The notes under the pieces are model-generated. The model saw only the letters and a program-made list of their open reading frames with translations, was not told where the DNA came from and made no database searches. Below, in pieces: positions 42,103 through 50,251 of a DNA stretch of 64,000 nucleotides; the first letter of the stretch is position 1; every line of letters begins with the position of its first letter. Source of the stretch: Streptomyces sp. NBC_01283 (GTDB lineage Bacteria; Actinomycetota; Actinomycetes; Streptomycetales; Streptomycetaceae); assembly GCF_041435335.1 (NCBI RefSeq), contig NZ_CP108430.1:1240001-1304000 (forward strand), in the 5' to 3' direction. The translations under genes and the position numbers were made by a program.

Positions 42103-43725
42103 GTGAGTCAACTCGTCCTGCGCGACGTGTCGTACGGCTATCCCGAGCGGCCCGTGCTCGAACGGATCTCCCTCTCGGTGCGCCCCGGCGAGAAGGCGTG
42201 CGTCATCGGTGAGAACGGCTCGGGCAAGTCGACGCTGCTGCGCCTGATGGCCGGCGAGTTCGCGCCCGCCGACGGTGAGGTGGCCGTCGTCTCGGACGGC
42301 GGCACCGGCCATCTCGCGCAGACCCTGCGGCTTCCGCCGCACGCCACCGTGCAGGACGCGGTGGACGACGCGCTCGCCGAACTGCGGGACCTGGAGCGGC
42401 GGATCCGGCAGGCGGAGGACTCACTCGGCGCGGCGGGACCCGACGGACTCGCCGCGTACGGGGATCTCATCGCCGCCTTCGAGGCACGTGACGGCTACCG
42501 CGCCGACGCGCGCCTCGACGCGGCGCTGCACGGTCTGGGCGTCCCGCATCTGGACCGTGCGCGGACCCTGGGATCGCTGTCCGGGGGCGAGGCGGCACGC
42601 CTCGCGCTCGCGTGCGTCCTGGCCCCGCGGCCCGAGCTGCTCCTCCTGGACGAGCCGACGAACCACCTGGACGACCAGGCGCTCGGCTGGCTGGAGGAGC
42701 GGCTGCGCGCGCACCGGGGCACGGTCGTGGCCGTCACCCACGACCGGGTCTTCCTGGACCGGGTCGCCGAGGTGATCGTCGAGGTCGACGGCGACCGCAG
42801 GTCCGTGGCCCGCTTCGGCGGCGGCTGGCACGGCTACCTGGAGCAGCGGGCCACGGCCCGGCGCCGCTGGGAGGAGCGCTACCGCGAGTGGAGCGATGAG
42901 GTCGCGCGCCAGGAGCGGCTCGCCGATGGCGGCTCCGACCGGCTCTCGGGGGGCTGGCGGATGAGCGAGAGCCCTCGTTTCGCGGGCCATCAGCGGTCGG
43001 TGGAGGGCCAGCTCTCCGGGATCGTGCGCAACGCCCGCGAGCGGCTGCGCAGGCTGCGGGCGCAGCCGGTGCCGCGCCCGCCCGACCCCTTGCACTTCAC
43101 GGCCGGTGACGGCCTGGCGGGCGGCGACCATCCCTTCGTACGCCCGGTCGCGCTGACGGATGTCGTGGTGAGCGAGCGCCTGGCGGTCGACCGGCTGATC
43201 CTCGATCCGGGCTCGCGCACACTGGTGACCGGGGTGAACGGCGCGGGCAAGTCGACGCTGCTCGCCGTCCTTGCCGGAGCGCTCGCCCCGGACCGGGGCG
43301 AGGTCCAACTCCCGGCCCGCATCGGATACTTGCCGCAGGAAGTCCAGTACATCGCCGACGAGGACACGGCGAGGCCGCTGCTCGACGCCTTCGCGGCGGG
43401 GCTCGCCGGGCCGCCCGACGACCACGCGGAGGCACTCCTGTCGCTCGGCCTGTTCCGCGAGGAGGACCTGACCGTGCCGGTGAAGGGCCTCTCCGTCGGT
43501 CAGCGCCGCCGCCTGGCGCTCGCCCGCCTGGTGACCCGCCCGGCCGACCTGCTCCTGCTCGACGAACCGACGAACCACCTCTCCCCTGCCCTGGTCGAGG
43601 AACTCGACGAGGCACTGGCGGAATACCGGGGCACGCTGATCGTGGTCTCCCACGACCGGCGGCTGCGGGAACGGTTCCGGGGCCGGCGCCTCTCGGTCAC
43701 GTCCGGCCGGGTGGCCGGGCCCTAG
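42103..43725 (+). CDS. ABC-F ATPase (ribosome-associated, antibiotic-protection type)
   Basis: 540 residues with two ABC cassettes and no membrane part. Cassette 1: GENGSGKST, LSGGEAARLALACVLA, LLLDEPTNHLDDQ. Cassette 2: GVNGAGKST, LSVGQRRRLALARLV, LLLDEPTNHLSPA. The arm linker is arginine-rich (ARRRWEERYREWSDEV). In Streptomyces such proteins include macrolide- and lincosamide-protection factors (TlrC, VmlR types). A GTG at 42103 is preferred: GAGGGGG sits nine bases upstream, while it touches the ATG at 42094 directly. Confidence 0.9.
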   Translation: MSQLVLRDVSYGYPERPVLERISLSVRPGEKACVIGENGSGKSTLLRLMAGEFAPADGEVAVVSDGGTGHLAQTLRLPPHATVQDAVDDALAELRDLERRIRQAEDSLGAAGPDGLAAYGDLIAAFEARDGYRADARLDAALHGLGVPHLDRARTLGSLSGGEAARLALACVLAPRPELLLLDEPTNHLDDQALGWLEERLRAHRGTVVAVTHDRVFLDRVAEVIVEVDGDRRSVARFGGGWHGYLEQRATARRRWEERYREWSDEVARQERLADGGSDRLSGGWRMSESPRFAGHQRSVEGQLSGIVRNARERLRRLRAQPVPRPPDPLHFTAGDGLAGGDHPFVRPVALTDVVVSERLAVDRLILDPGSRTLVTGVNGAGKSTLLAVLAGALAPDRGEVQLPARIGYLPQEVQYIADEDTARPLLDAFAAGLAGPPDDHAEALLSLGLFREEDLTVPVKGLSVGQRRRLALARLVTRPADLLLLDEPTNHLSPALVEELDEALAEYRGTLIVVSHDRRLRERFRGRRLSVTSGRVAGP

Positions 43726-43970
43726 GGTGTGGCCTGCCCGTGCCGGGCGGTCGGCGTTTCCGTGATGCCGGGGCCGTGTGCTCCGACGTTCGCGGCGCCG
43801 ACCGCCGTGAGTACGGCGAGCAGCGTTGCCATTCCCGCGGTGGCGAGCGCCGCCTTCCAGTCGACGTCCAGGAGGGTGGTCGCCCCGGCGACCAGGACGG
43901 CGGCGAGCGACTGCGCGAAGGTACGGAGCGCACGCTCCGCGGTGGCCTTCCAGAATCCAGCGGTCCACAT
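43722..43970 (-). CDS. Phage-like holin (r1t type), orphan
   Basis: 82 residues starting MWTAGFWKATAERALRTFAQ, followed by two membrane segments (SLAAVLVAGATTLL about 20-34; MATLLAVLTAVGAANV about 57-72) linked by DVDWKAALATAG. This is the pattern of holins in Streptomyces phages, which permeabilise the membrane for endolysin. No endolysin or other phage gene lies nearby. GTGGG lies before the ATG at 43970; a start at 44003 is possible. Overlaps the ABC-F stop by four bases. Confidence 0.75.
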   Translation of the reverse strand: MWTAGFWKATAERALRTFAQSLAAVLVAGATTLLDVDWKAALATAGMATLLAVLTAVGAANVGAHGPGITETPTARHGQATP

Positions 43971-43999
43971 GTCTGGCCCACCCTCTCGTGGTTGACGGG

Positions 44000-44280
44000 T
44001 CAACCCTTGGCATACCGCTGTTGTGTGCCGATGCCCAGAAGGTCGACGGGCCTGTCAGAGATTTCGCCGGTGGACTCGCGCAGGGAGATGCGCAGTTCGC
44101 CTTCGAGGACCAGGAAGAACTCGTCGGTGTCGTCATGGACGTGCCAGAGGTGGTCGCCCTCGACCGTGGCCACGCGTACGTCGTAGTCGTTGACGCGGGT
44201 GACGATGCGGGGGCTCCACAGGGCGTCGAAGGAGGCCAGGGCCTTGCTCAGGGCGATCGGTTCGCTCGGTAGGGCCAGCT
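44000..44280 (-). pseudogene. Cupin-domain protein remnant
   Basis: Read on the minus strand, this gives ALPSEPIALSKALASFDALW, SPRIVTRVNDYDVRVATVEG, DHLWHVHDDTDEFFLVLEGE, which is a standard small cupin with its HxH metal-binding motif. No start codon is in frame before it, and after the core the sequence ends early in a stop, so neither end is intact. It meets an AraC remnant on the other strand at about 44280. Best explained as gene decay. Confidence 0.75.
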
Positions 44281-44497
44281 CGGCACCACGCCCCTGGCCT
44301 GGCTCACCGGCGAGCGCCTCGCGCTGGCCTGGTGGTTGATCGAGCGGGGCGTGGCGCCCTTCGATGCGGTCGCCCGGCGCAGCGGTCTCGGCACCACCGC
44401 CAACCTGCGGGCCCTGATGCGCCGCGCCACGGGGCTCACCCCGTCGGCGTACCGGTGCCGGTTCGGTCCCGCGCCACCGCTTTCGCGTCGTTCTTGA
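44279..44497 (+). pseudogene. C-terminal remnant of an AraC/GlxA-type regulator
   Basis: About 70 codons read GTTPLAWLTGERLALAWWLI, then APFDAVARRSGLGTTANLRA, LMRRATGLTPSAYRCRFGP before a stop. This is the last part of an AraC-type double helix-turn-helix, and aligns with the end of the intact GlxA regulator at 54227 (GMGTSATLRRHFTRVTGLPP). The DNA-binding N-terminal half and sensor domain are gone. Its end overlaps the convergent acyltransferase. Confidence 0.75.
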
Positions 44498-45599
44498 ACG
44501 CCCACTCCATGTCGGGTTCCATCGCGAACCGGAAGAGGCGCTGCACCGGTGGCGTACAGAGAACGGTGATGAGGGCCGCGGCGCCGAGGGTGACGGTGAT
44601 CTCGCCGAGCGGGGTGTGCAGCCAGTCGAGTTCGTACCAGTCCCAGAAGCGGGAGCCCTTGGCGACGAAGCCGTGCAGCAGATAGCCGTAGAGCGTGCCC
44701 GCGCCGAGCACGGTGAACCAGAGCCTGCGGCCGGGCACCCAGGCGAAGAAGCACGCGACGAGGATCGCCGAGCAGCCGAACATCCCGAGCGTCATCACGG
44801 CCCCGGACCAGCCGGGCGCGGCCAGCTCCTGCGCGCTGTCCCGGCGATAGAACCAGGCGGCGTTCATGCGCGGCGCCGCCCAGTACGCGAACAGCAGGGC
44901 TGCCGCGAAGACGGGCAGCGCCAGGATGCGGGCCTCCCTGCGACGCACGATCCGGAAGTGCTCGGGCTTCAGGCACAGGCCGAGGACGAAGAACGGCAGG
45001 AACTGCAGCACCCGTTGCAGGTCCAGGTCGTCGCCGATGTCCGGCGAGACCGAGGCGAGCACCGCGATGGCGAGCGCGATCGGCAGGGGCCGGCGGACCA
45101 GCTTCCACAGCGGGGTCGTCAGGCGCCAGACGAAGAGCGCGACCAGGAACCAGGTGAGGTACCAGGGGTCGAGCAGACTGATCGGGTATGCCGGGTCGTC
45201 GCCCGCGTAACGCTTGAAGAAGGTGTACGCCACCTCGAAGATGACGTACGGCACGGCGATGCCCGTCACCAGGCGCTTGAGCCGGCCCGGGCTCGCGTCG
45301 AAACTCCGCGAGAAATAGCCGGAGATGACGATGAACGCCGGCATGTGGAAGGTGTAGACGGTGATGTAGAGCGCGGCCGCCGCCCGGCTGTCGCCGCGCA
45401 GCGGCTCCCAGGCGTGGCCCATCGCGACCAGGACGATCGCCAGGTACTTGGCGTTGTCGAAGAACGAGTCCCGGCGTTTGACCGGAGGCTCCGGCGCCAC
45501 GGTGGTGGGTGCCGGAGCCTGCGGAGAGGCACTGCGCGCGGCGGGCAGCGGCGCGCGCAGTGCTCCGGTCCGGTCCATCGAGCGGACCGGCTCACTCAC
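44436..45599 (-). CDS. Membrane acyltransferase (acyltransferase 3/fucose 4-O-acetylase-like)
   Basis: 387 residues with about ten membrane helices. It begins with a soluble proline-rich stretch, then RDSFFDNAKYLAIVLVAMGH near 43-62 and TFHMPAFIVISGYFSRS near 84-100, the hallmark start of family 3 acyltransferases (RxxxxDNxKxxxIxxVVxGH and HMPxFxFxSGYF). It would transfer acyl groups to a cell-surface sugar or lipid. Flanked by the cupin/AraC remnants and the inverted CNNM pair. Confidence 0.88.
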   Translation of the reverse strand: MSEPVRSMDRTGALRAPLPAARSASPQAPAPTTVAPEPPVKRRDSFFDNAKYLAIVLVAMGHAWEPLRGDSRAAAALYITVYTFHMPAFIVISGYFSRSFDASPGRLKRLVTGIAVPYVIFEVAYTFFKRYAGDDPAYPISLLDPWYLTWFLVALFVWRLTTPLWKLVRRPLPIALAIAVLASVSPDIGDDLDLQRVLQFLPFFVLGLCLKPEHFRIVRRREARILALPVFAAALLFAYWAAPRMNAAWFYRRDSAQELAAPGWSGAVMTLGMFGCSAILVACFFAWVPGRRLWFTVLGAGTLYGYLLHGFVAKGSRFWDWYELDWLHTPLGEITVTLGAAALITVLCTPPVQRLFRFAMEPDMEWAFKNDAKAVARDRTGTGTPTG

Positions 45600-45729
45600 G
45601 GGACCTCCCGGGGGAACCCGGGCCCGCGGTCTCGCGTCTTGCGTTGAATGCGGGTGCTACACCTGTGTAGAACATCACGGGCACCCTAGCCACCGAAGCC
45701 CCCGCGCGTACAGTCGCGCCACCTGTGAA

Positions 45730-46755
45730 TCAGCCGAGTGTCGCCGGTGAGGGTCCGACCAGCTCGGACAGGACGTCCTCCATGGTGACGAAGCCGAGCA
45801 CCGTGCCGCTCGCGCCGGTGACCGCGGCCAGATGGCTGTCCGCGGCCCGCAGCGCGGTGAGGGTGTCGTCGAGCGGCGTGTCGATGTGCACCCGCGTGAC
45901 CACGTGGAACGCGCCGCGCGGGAAGGGCCGGTCCCGTTCGGCGATGCCGAGCGTGTCCTTGATGTGGAGGTAGCCCAGAAGGGTGCCGTCGGGTCCGGTG
46001 ACCGGGAAGCGGGAGAAGCCCGCGTCCGCTGCCACCCGCTCCAGACGCGCCGGGGTGACCGTGTGGTCGACGGTGCGCATCTTGGCGGCGGGTACGAGGA
46101 TCTCGCCGACCGGACGGGTGCCGAGCTCCAGCGCGTCGCGCAGCCGCTCGCCGTCGGCCGCCGAGAGGAGCCCGGCCGCGCTGGAGTCGACGACCATGCG
46201 CGCGAGCTGGTCGTCGGTGTAGACGGACTCGACCTCGTTCTTCGGTTCGACCCTGAGCAGCTTGAGGAGGGTGTTGGCGAAGGCGTTGATGCCGAAGACG
46301 AACGGCTTGAGCGCGCGGGTGAGCGCCACCAGCGGCGGGCCGAGCAGCAGGGCGGTCCGGGCGGGCGCGGCGAGCGCGATGTTCTTGGGGACCATCTCGC
46401 CGATCAGCATGTGCAGATACGTCGCCACGGTCAGGGCGATGACGAAGGCGATCGGGTGCACCAGGGCGTGCGGGATGTGGACCGCCTCGAAGCCGGGCTC
46501 CAGGAGGTGCGCGATGGCGGGTTCCGCGACCGCGCCGAGCACCAGCGAGGAGACGGTGATGCCGAGTTGGGCGGTGGCCATCATCGCGGAGATGTGCTGC
46601 AGGCCCCACAGGGTGACGCGGGCGCGCTTGTCGCCTGCCTGGGCGCGGGGTTCGATCTGGCTGCGGCGCACGGAGATGAGGGCGAACTCGGCGCCGACGA
46701 AGAACGCGTTGGTGAGCAGGGTCAGGGCCCCGATGACGAGTTGCAGGGTGGTCAT
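45730..46755 (-). CDS. CNNM/CBS transporter, short paralogue of the inverted pair
   Basis: 341 residues: DUF21 membrane domain (1-185; AFFVGAEFALISVRRSQIEP near 17-36, identical over these residues to the plus-strand paralogue at 41049) and a CBS pair (about 200-335). It lacks CorC. Its ATG overlaps the stop of the longer partner by four bases (ATGA). Same domain order and spacing as the pair at 39721-42062, on the opposite strand. Confidence 0.92.
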   Translation of the reverse strand: MTTLQLVIGALTLLTNAFFVGAEFALISVRRSQIEPRAQAGDKRARVTLWGLQHISAMMATAQLGITVSSLVLGAVAEPAIAHLLEPGFEAVHIPHALVHPIAFVIALTVATYLHMLIGEMVPKNIALAAPARTALLLGPPLVALTRALKPFVFGINAFANTLLKLLRVEPKNEVESVYTDDQLARMVVDSSAAGLLSAADGERLRDALELGTRPVGEILVPAAKMRTVDHTVTPARLERVAADAGFSRFPVTGPDGTLLGYLHIKDTLGIAERDRPFPRGAFHVVTRVHIDTPLDDTLTALRAADSHLAAVTGASGTVLGFVTMEDVLSELVGPSPATLG

Positions 46756-48089
46756 CGCGCCTCCTCCACGGCCTGGCGGGGCACGTGGAGTGCCGGTTCG
46801 GTGATGCGGATCCGGTCGGCGCGGTGGTGCTCGACCGTCAGGACCGCCAGTTGCCAGCCGTCGAGGTCGAGGGCGTCGCCCTCGGCCGGGATGCGGGAGA
46901 GCCGGGTGGCGATCAGTCCGGCCACGGTTTCGTACGGGCCTTCCGGCGCGGCGAGTCCTATCGCCGCGAGCTGGTCGATGCGGACGCCGCCGTCGGCCTC
47001 CCACGCGGTGCGGCCGTCGGGGGCCGTCCGCGAGGGCAGCAGGTCGGGGACCTCGACGGGGTCGTGCTCGTCGCGGACCTCGCCCACGACCTCCTCGACG
47101 ATGTCCTCCACCGTCGCCACACCCGCCGTGCCGCCGTACTCGTCGATGACCACGGCCATCGTGCGGGTCTCCCGCATCCGCTCCAGGAGCCGGTCCGCGG
47201 GCAGGCTGTCGGGCACCAGCAGGGGCTCGGTGGCGAGATCGGTGACCGGCGTGAGCTGCCGCTTCGCCGGGTCGAGGGCGAGCACGTCGCGGATGTGGAC
47301 GGTGCCGATGACCTCGTCCAGGCTGTCGCGGAAGACGGGGAAGCGGGACAGGCCCGTGGCGTGCGTCAGGTTCGCGGCGTCGGCCGCGGTGGCGTGCGCC
47401 TCCAGGGCCCGTACGTCCACCCGCGGGGTCATCACGTTCTCCGCGGTCAGCTCGCTCAGGTGCAGGGTGCGGACGAACAGTTCGGCGGAGTCCGCCTCCA
47501 GGGCGCCCTCGGCGGCCGAGCGCCGGGCGAGGGCGACCAGTTCCTCGGGGGTGCGCGCGGAGGCGAGCTCCTCGGCGGGCTCCAGGCCGAAGCGGCGTAC
47601 GACGTGGTTCGCGGTGTTGTTCAGGTGCCGGATGAACGGGCCGAAGGCGGCGGTAAAGCCGCGCTGCGGTGCCGCCACCACCTTGGCGACGGCCAGCGGC
47701 CGGGAGATCGCCCAGTTCTTCGGCACCAGCTCGCCGACGACCATCAGGACCACGGTGGAGAGGACCACACCGAGCAGGGTGGCCACGGTCGGGGCGGCGC
47801 CGCCGAGACCGGCCGCTTCCAGAGGTCCGCGCAGGAGCGCCGCGAGGGACGGTTCGGCGAGCATGCCGATCACCAGCGACGTGACGGTGATGCCGAGCTG
47901 AGCCCCGGAGAGCTGGAAGGTCAGCCGCCGGACCGCCTTCAGGGCGCTTTCGGCGCCCCGCTCCCCCGCGGCGGCGGCGCGCTCCAGGTCACCGCGCTCG
48001 ACGGTGGTCAGGGAGAACTCGGCCGCCACGAAGAGCGCGCAGGCGAGCGTGAGGAGCAGGGCGAGCAGCAGGAGCAGGATCTCGGTCAC
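46752..48089 (-). CDS. CNNM/CBS transporter with CorC domain, long paralogue of the inverted pair
   Basis: 445 residues: DUF21 helices (CALFVAAEFSLTTVERGDLE near 17-36), CBS pair (NVMTPRVDVRALEA, VIDEYGGTAGVATVEDIVEE) and CorC/HlyC end. Very close in sequence to the gene at 39721. First gene of the pair on this strand; the promoter should lie in 48090-48299, where there is a short inverted repeat. Confidence 0.92.
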   Translation of the reverse strand: MTEILLLLLALLLTLACALFVAAEFSLTTVERGDLERAAAAGERGAESALKAVRRLTFQLSGAQLGITVTSLVIGMLAEPSLAALLRGPLEAAGLGGAAPTVATLLGVVLSTVVLMVVGELVPKNWAISRPLAVAKVVAAPQRGFTAAFGPFIRHLNNTANHVVRRFGLEPAEELASARTPEELVALARRSAAEGALEADSAELFVRTLHLSELTAENVMTPRVDVRALEAHATAADAANLTHATGLSRFPVFRDSLDEVIGTVHIRDVLALDPAKRQLTPVTDLATEPLLVPDSLPADRLLERMRETRTMAVVIDEYGGTAGVATVEDIVEEVVGEVRDEHDPVEVPDLLPSRTAPDGRTAWEADGGVRIDQLAAIGLAAPEGPYETVAGLIATRLSRIPAEGDALDLDGWQLAVLTVEHHRADRIRITEPALHVPRQAVEEAR

Positions 48090-48188
48090 CGTGCCACCCC
48101 CGTTCCCTCGCGCTCGGACAGCGGGCGGGACGTGACACGGTTCGTACTGGGAGGCTCACCCATTGCGGGTCCGTGGCTCCTTCTCGTA

Positions 48189-48210
48189 CTCGTACGTGGT
48201 GTCGTACGAG
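48189..48210. other. Inverted repeat CTCGTACG/CGTACGAG
   Basis: An 8-bp perfect inverted repeat with TGGTGT loop, in the 210-base gap between the CNNM pair and the M56 peptidase gene. It could be a terminator for the M56 transcript or an operator for the CNNM genes. Confidence 0.35.
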
Positions 48211-48299
48211 GGCGGTGGCGTGGAAGCGGTAGGGCTTCTACGGCCACTGTAAAGGAAAGGCAAAATGAACCGGCAGCGTGGCGGCCCTGTCCTTCGCGT

Positions 48300-49232
48300 C
48301 TAGAGCGGCGTGGCCGCGTGCAGGATCAGGACCATCGTCACGGCGGAGTTCGCCGACGACATGGCGGAGGCCGCCGCCCCCGCGGTGGCCGCCCACGCGG
48401 CGAGTCCCACCGCGGTGAACAGGGACGGCCAGCTGCGCGCCGTGGGAGCCGGGCCGAGGAGGGCCGCGACCCGGCGGGGCACGGGCCCCGGCGCGGCGAG
48501 TCCGGCCAGGGTCGGGGCCGGGGCGCCCCGGGAGTGGAGTGCCGCCTTGCCGATCGCGCGGGCGACGGCCTTGCGGTCGCCGACGGCGTGGGCGGCGTCC
48601 TCGTCCGCCCAGCGCTCGGTGGTGTACGACACGGCGGTGCGCAGCGGGCGCAGGAACGGATTGGCGCGCGCGGCCAGCTGCACGGCGAGGAGGTAGCGGT
48701 GGTGCCGGGTCGCGAGGTGGGCGCGTTCATGGGCGAACAGGGCGCGTCGCTCGGCGGGTGCGAGACAGTCGAGCAGGGCGGTGGTGACGACGACCCGGTC
48801 GCGGGTACCGCCGGGGAGCGCGTACGCGTAGGGCACGTCGTCTGGCAGGACGGCGACGGCGGTGCCGGGCATCCCGGCCAGGGCGCGGTGGGCGGCGTGC
48901 CGGACATGGTGGTGGCGCCACAGCGTCCTGCCGCACGCCAGGGCCACGGCGAGCAGCCCCGGAATGGCGAGGCGTCCCGCGATCTCGTCGTACGGGACCG
49001 CGGCGCGCACCTCGGGGTCCGACCAGCCGTCCGGCAGCGGGTTCCCGGGCAGCTGGGCCGTGCCGACGACCATCAGCAGGCCCAGGCACAGGGTGCTGCA
49101 GAGCGCCATGACCGCGGCGACCGTCGTCAGCAGCCGGGTCGCGGTCCGCGGGTGCAGACGCTGCTCGGCGAGCCGGGCGACCGGCCAGGCGGTCAGCGGC
49201 AGCACCAGCGGCAGAAGGACGAACATCCCCAT
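48300..49232 (-). CDS. M56 family (BlaR1-like) membrane metallopeptidase
   Basis: 310 residues with about four membrane helices (near 2-20, 33-57, 88-102 and 270-300) and a zinc-binding HERAH motif (168-172) followed by the conserved RWADEDAA segment. The family includes BlaR1/MecR1 sensors, but no penicillin-binding domain is attached here. It lies six bases after a BlaI-type repressor, so it should inactivate that repressor on a membrane signal. Confidence 0.9.
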   Translation of the reverse strand: MGMFVLLPLVLPLTAWPVARLAEQRLHPRTATRLLTTVAAVMALCSTLCLGLLMVVGTAQLPGNPLPDGWSDPEVRAAVPYDEIAGRLAIPGLLAVALACGRTLWRHHHVRHAAHRALAGMPGTAVAVLPDDVPYAYALPGGTRDRVVVTTALLDCLAPAERRALFAHERAHLATRHHRYLLAVQLAARANPFLRPLRTAVSYTTERWADEDAAHAVGDRKAVARAIGKAALHSRGAPAPTLAGLAAPGPVPRRVAALLGPAPTARSWPSLFTAVGLAAWAATAGAAASAMSSANSAVTMVLILHAATPL

Positions 49233-49238
49233 GACGGT

Positions 49239-49640
49239 TCAGTCGTCCCTCTCCGTCGCGGCCTGCGCCTCGGCCTGCCGCAGGAGCTCGCGCAGCAGCT
49301 GTTCGTCGCCCGGCGGCAGCGCGGTGAGGAAGCTGGCGAGGACCGCCTCCCGGTCGTCCTCGCCGTCGAGCACCTTGCGCATCTTGCGTGCCGCGAGGCC
49401 CGCCTCGTCGGCCGCGGGCGTCCACGCGAAGGAGCGGCCCGCGCGCTCGCGGGTCACCGCCCCCTTGCCCAGGAGCCGGCTCAGGATCGTCACGACGGTC
49501 GTGTACGCGAGGTCCCCGCCGAGCCGCTCCTGCACCCAGCCCGCGGTCGCGGGACCCTCCGCCTCGCGCAGGGCCGACAGGACCTGCGCCTCCAGCTCAC
49601 CCTGCCCCCGCCGCCGGGAACGCCGCCGCTGCTCCGCCAC
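49239..49640 (-). CDS. BlaI/MecI/CopY family repressor
   Basis: 133 residues. The winged helix lies at about 12-75: LEAQVLSALREAEGPATAGW, then YTTVVTILSRLLGKGAVTRE and RAGRSFAWTP. The C-terminal third should dimerise and carry the cut site for the M56 protease. No beta-lactamase gene is close, so the targets are unknown. Basic N-terminus QRRRSRRRG. Confidence 0.92.
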   Translation of the reverse strand: MAEQRRRSRRRGQGELEAQVLSALREAEGPATAGWVQERLGGDLAYTTVVTILSRLLGKGAVTRERAGRSFAWTPAADEAGLAARKMRKVLDGEDDREAVLASFLTALPPGDEQLLRELLRQAEAQAATERDD

Positions 49641-49741
49641 GCCCGTCTCCCTTCCACTGCCTTGCCGTCCGGGACGAGGCTAACGCCCGGACGCCGGTGG
49701 TCGGCGCGTCAGGCACGGCACGGGCCCATGATCGTGCACGC

Positions 49742-49756
49742 GCAAAAGGGCATTGC
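49742..49756. repeat. GCAAAAGG...CATTGC sequence, copy 1
   Basis: GCAAAAGGGCATTGC, with GCAA and TTGC as inverted ends, 34 bases before the broken VOC gene. A near-copy, GCAAAAGGCTCATTGC, lies at 50130-50145 before the protease gene. Confidence 0.4.
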
Positions 49757-49789
49757 ACCGGCCGTCGGCGGACATGAGAGAAGCCACAC

Positions 49790-49977
49790 ATGTCGCACGA
49801 CTCCCTTTCCCCTGTCACAACCGTCCAGTTGAACCACACCGCTGTCCACGCCAAGGGCCGGCAGCTGTCGGCCGAGTTCATCGCCGTCGTCCTGGGCCCG
49901 GCGGCCGGGGCGCGTACTTCGCCGACCCGGACGGCCACAACATGGAGATCATGACCCGGCCCTACGCCCGCCCCTAG
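49790..49977 (+). pseudogene. VOC-family gene with internal deletion and frameshift
   Basis: Starts like an intact gene: ATG and TTVQLNHTAVHAKGRQLSAE FIAVVLG, the usual N-terminus of a glyoxalase-like protein. It then jumps, in another frame, to GAYFADPDGHNMEIMTRPY, the usual C-terminus. About 60-80 residues of the middle are missing and the two halves are in different frames. Best read as a deletion derivative. Confidence 0.75.
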
Positions 49978-50129
49978 CGTCTTCGGCCACCCCCGGCCCG
50001 CCCCTGCGGCGTCGCGCCGCGGCCGCTCCCGTGGCGGGCGGGGCGCGGGTGCCGGGCCGGGGCAGCCGAGCCCCGGTGCGGCGCGTTCAGCACCGTCCGG
50101 AAGCGCGTGCACCCGCGCGACGGGTCGGC

Positions 50130-50145
50130 GCAAAAGGCTCATTGC
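50130..50145. repeat. GCAAAAGG...CATTGC sequence, copy 2
   Basis: Near-copy of the sequence at 49742-49756, about 105 bases before the protease start. Possible shared regulatory site; the rest of 49978-50251 shows nothing else clear. Confidence 0.4.
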
Positions 50146-50251
50146 GGCACTCTTCCGGCAGCAGTAGAAGGGGCATTGACCCTAAACGTTGCGGCCGCGG
50201 CGTTCGGAAAGGCATCACATCGCAGCTCTGAGAGAAGCCGGGTGATCCAGA

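Noticed and set aside
46785..49832. 1015-residue open frame on the plus strand
   Set aside because: It is antisense to the CNNM, M56 and BlaI genes, which all have clear motifs, and shows the same low-complexity composition.
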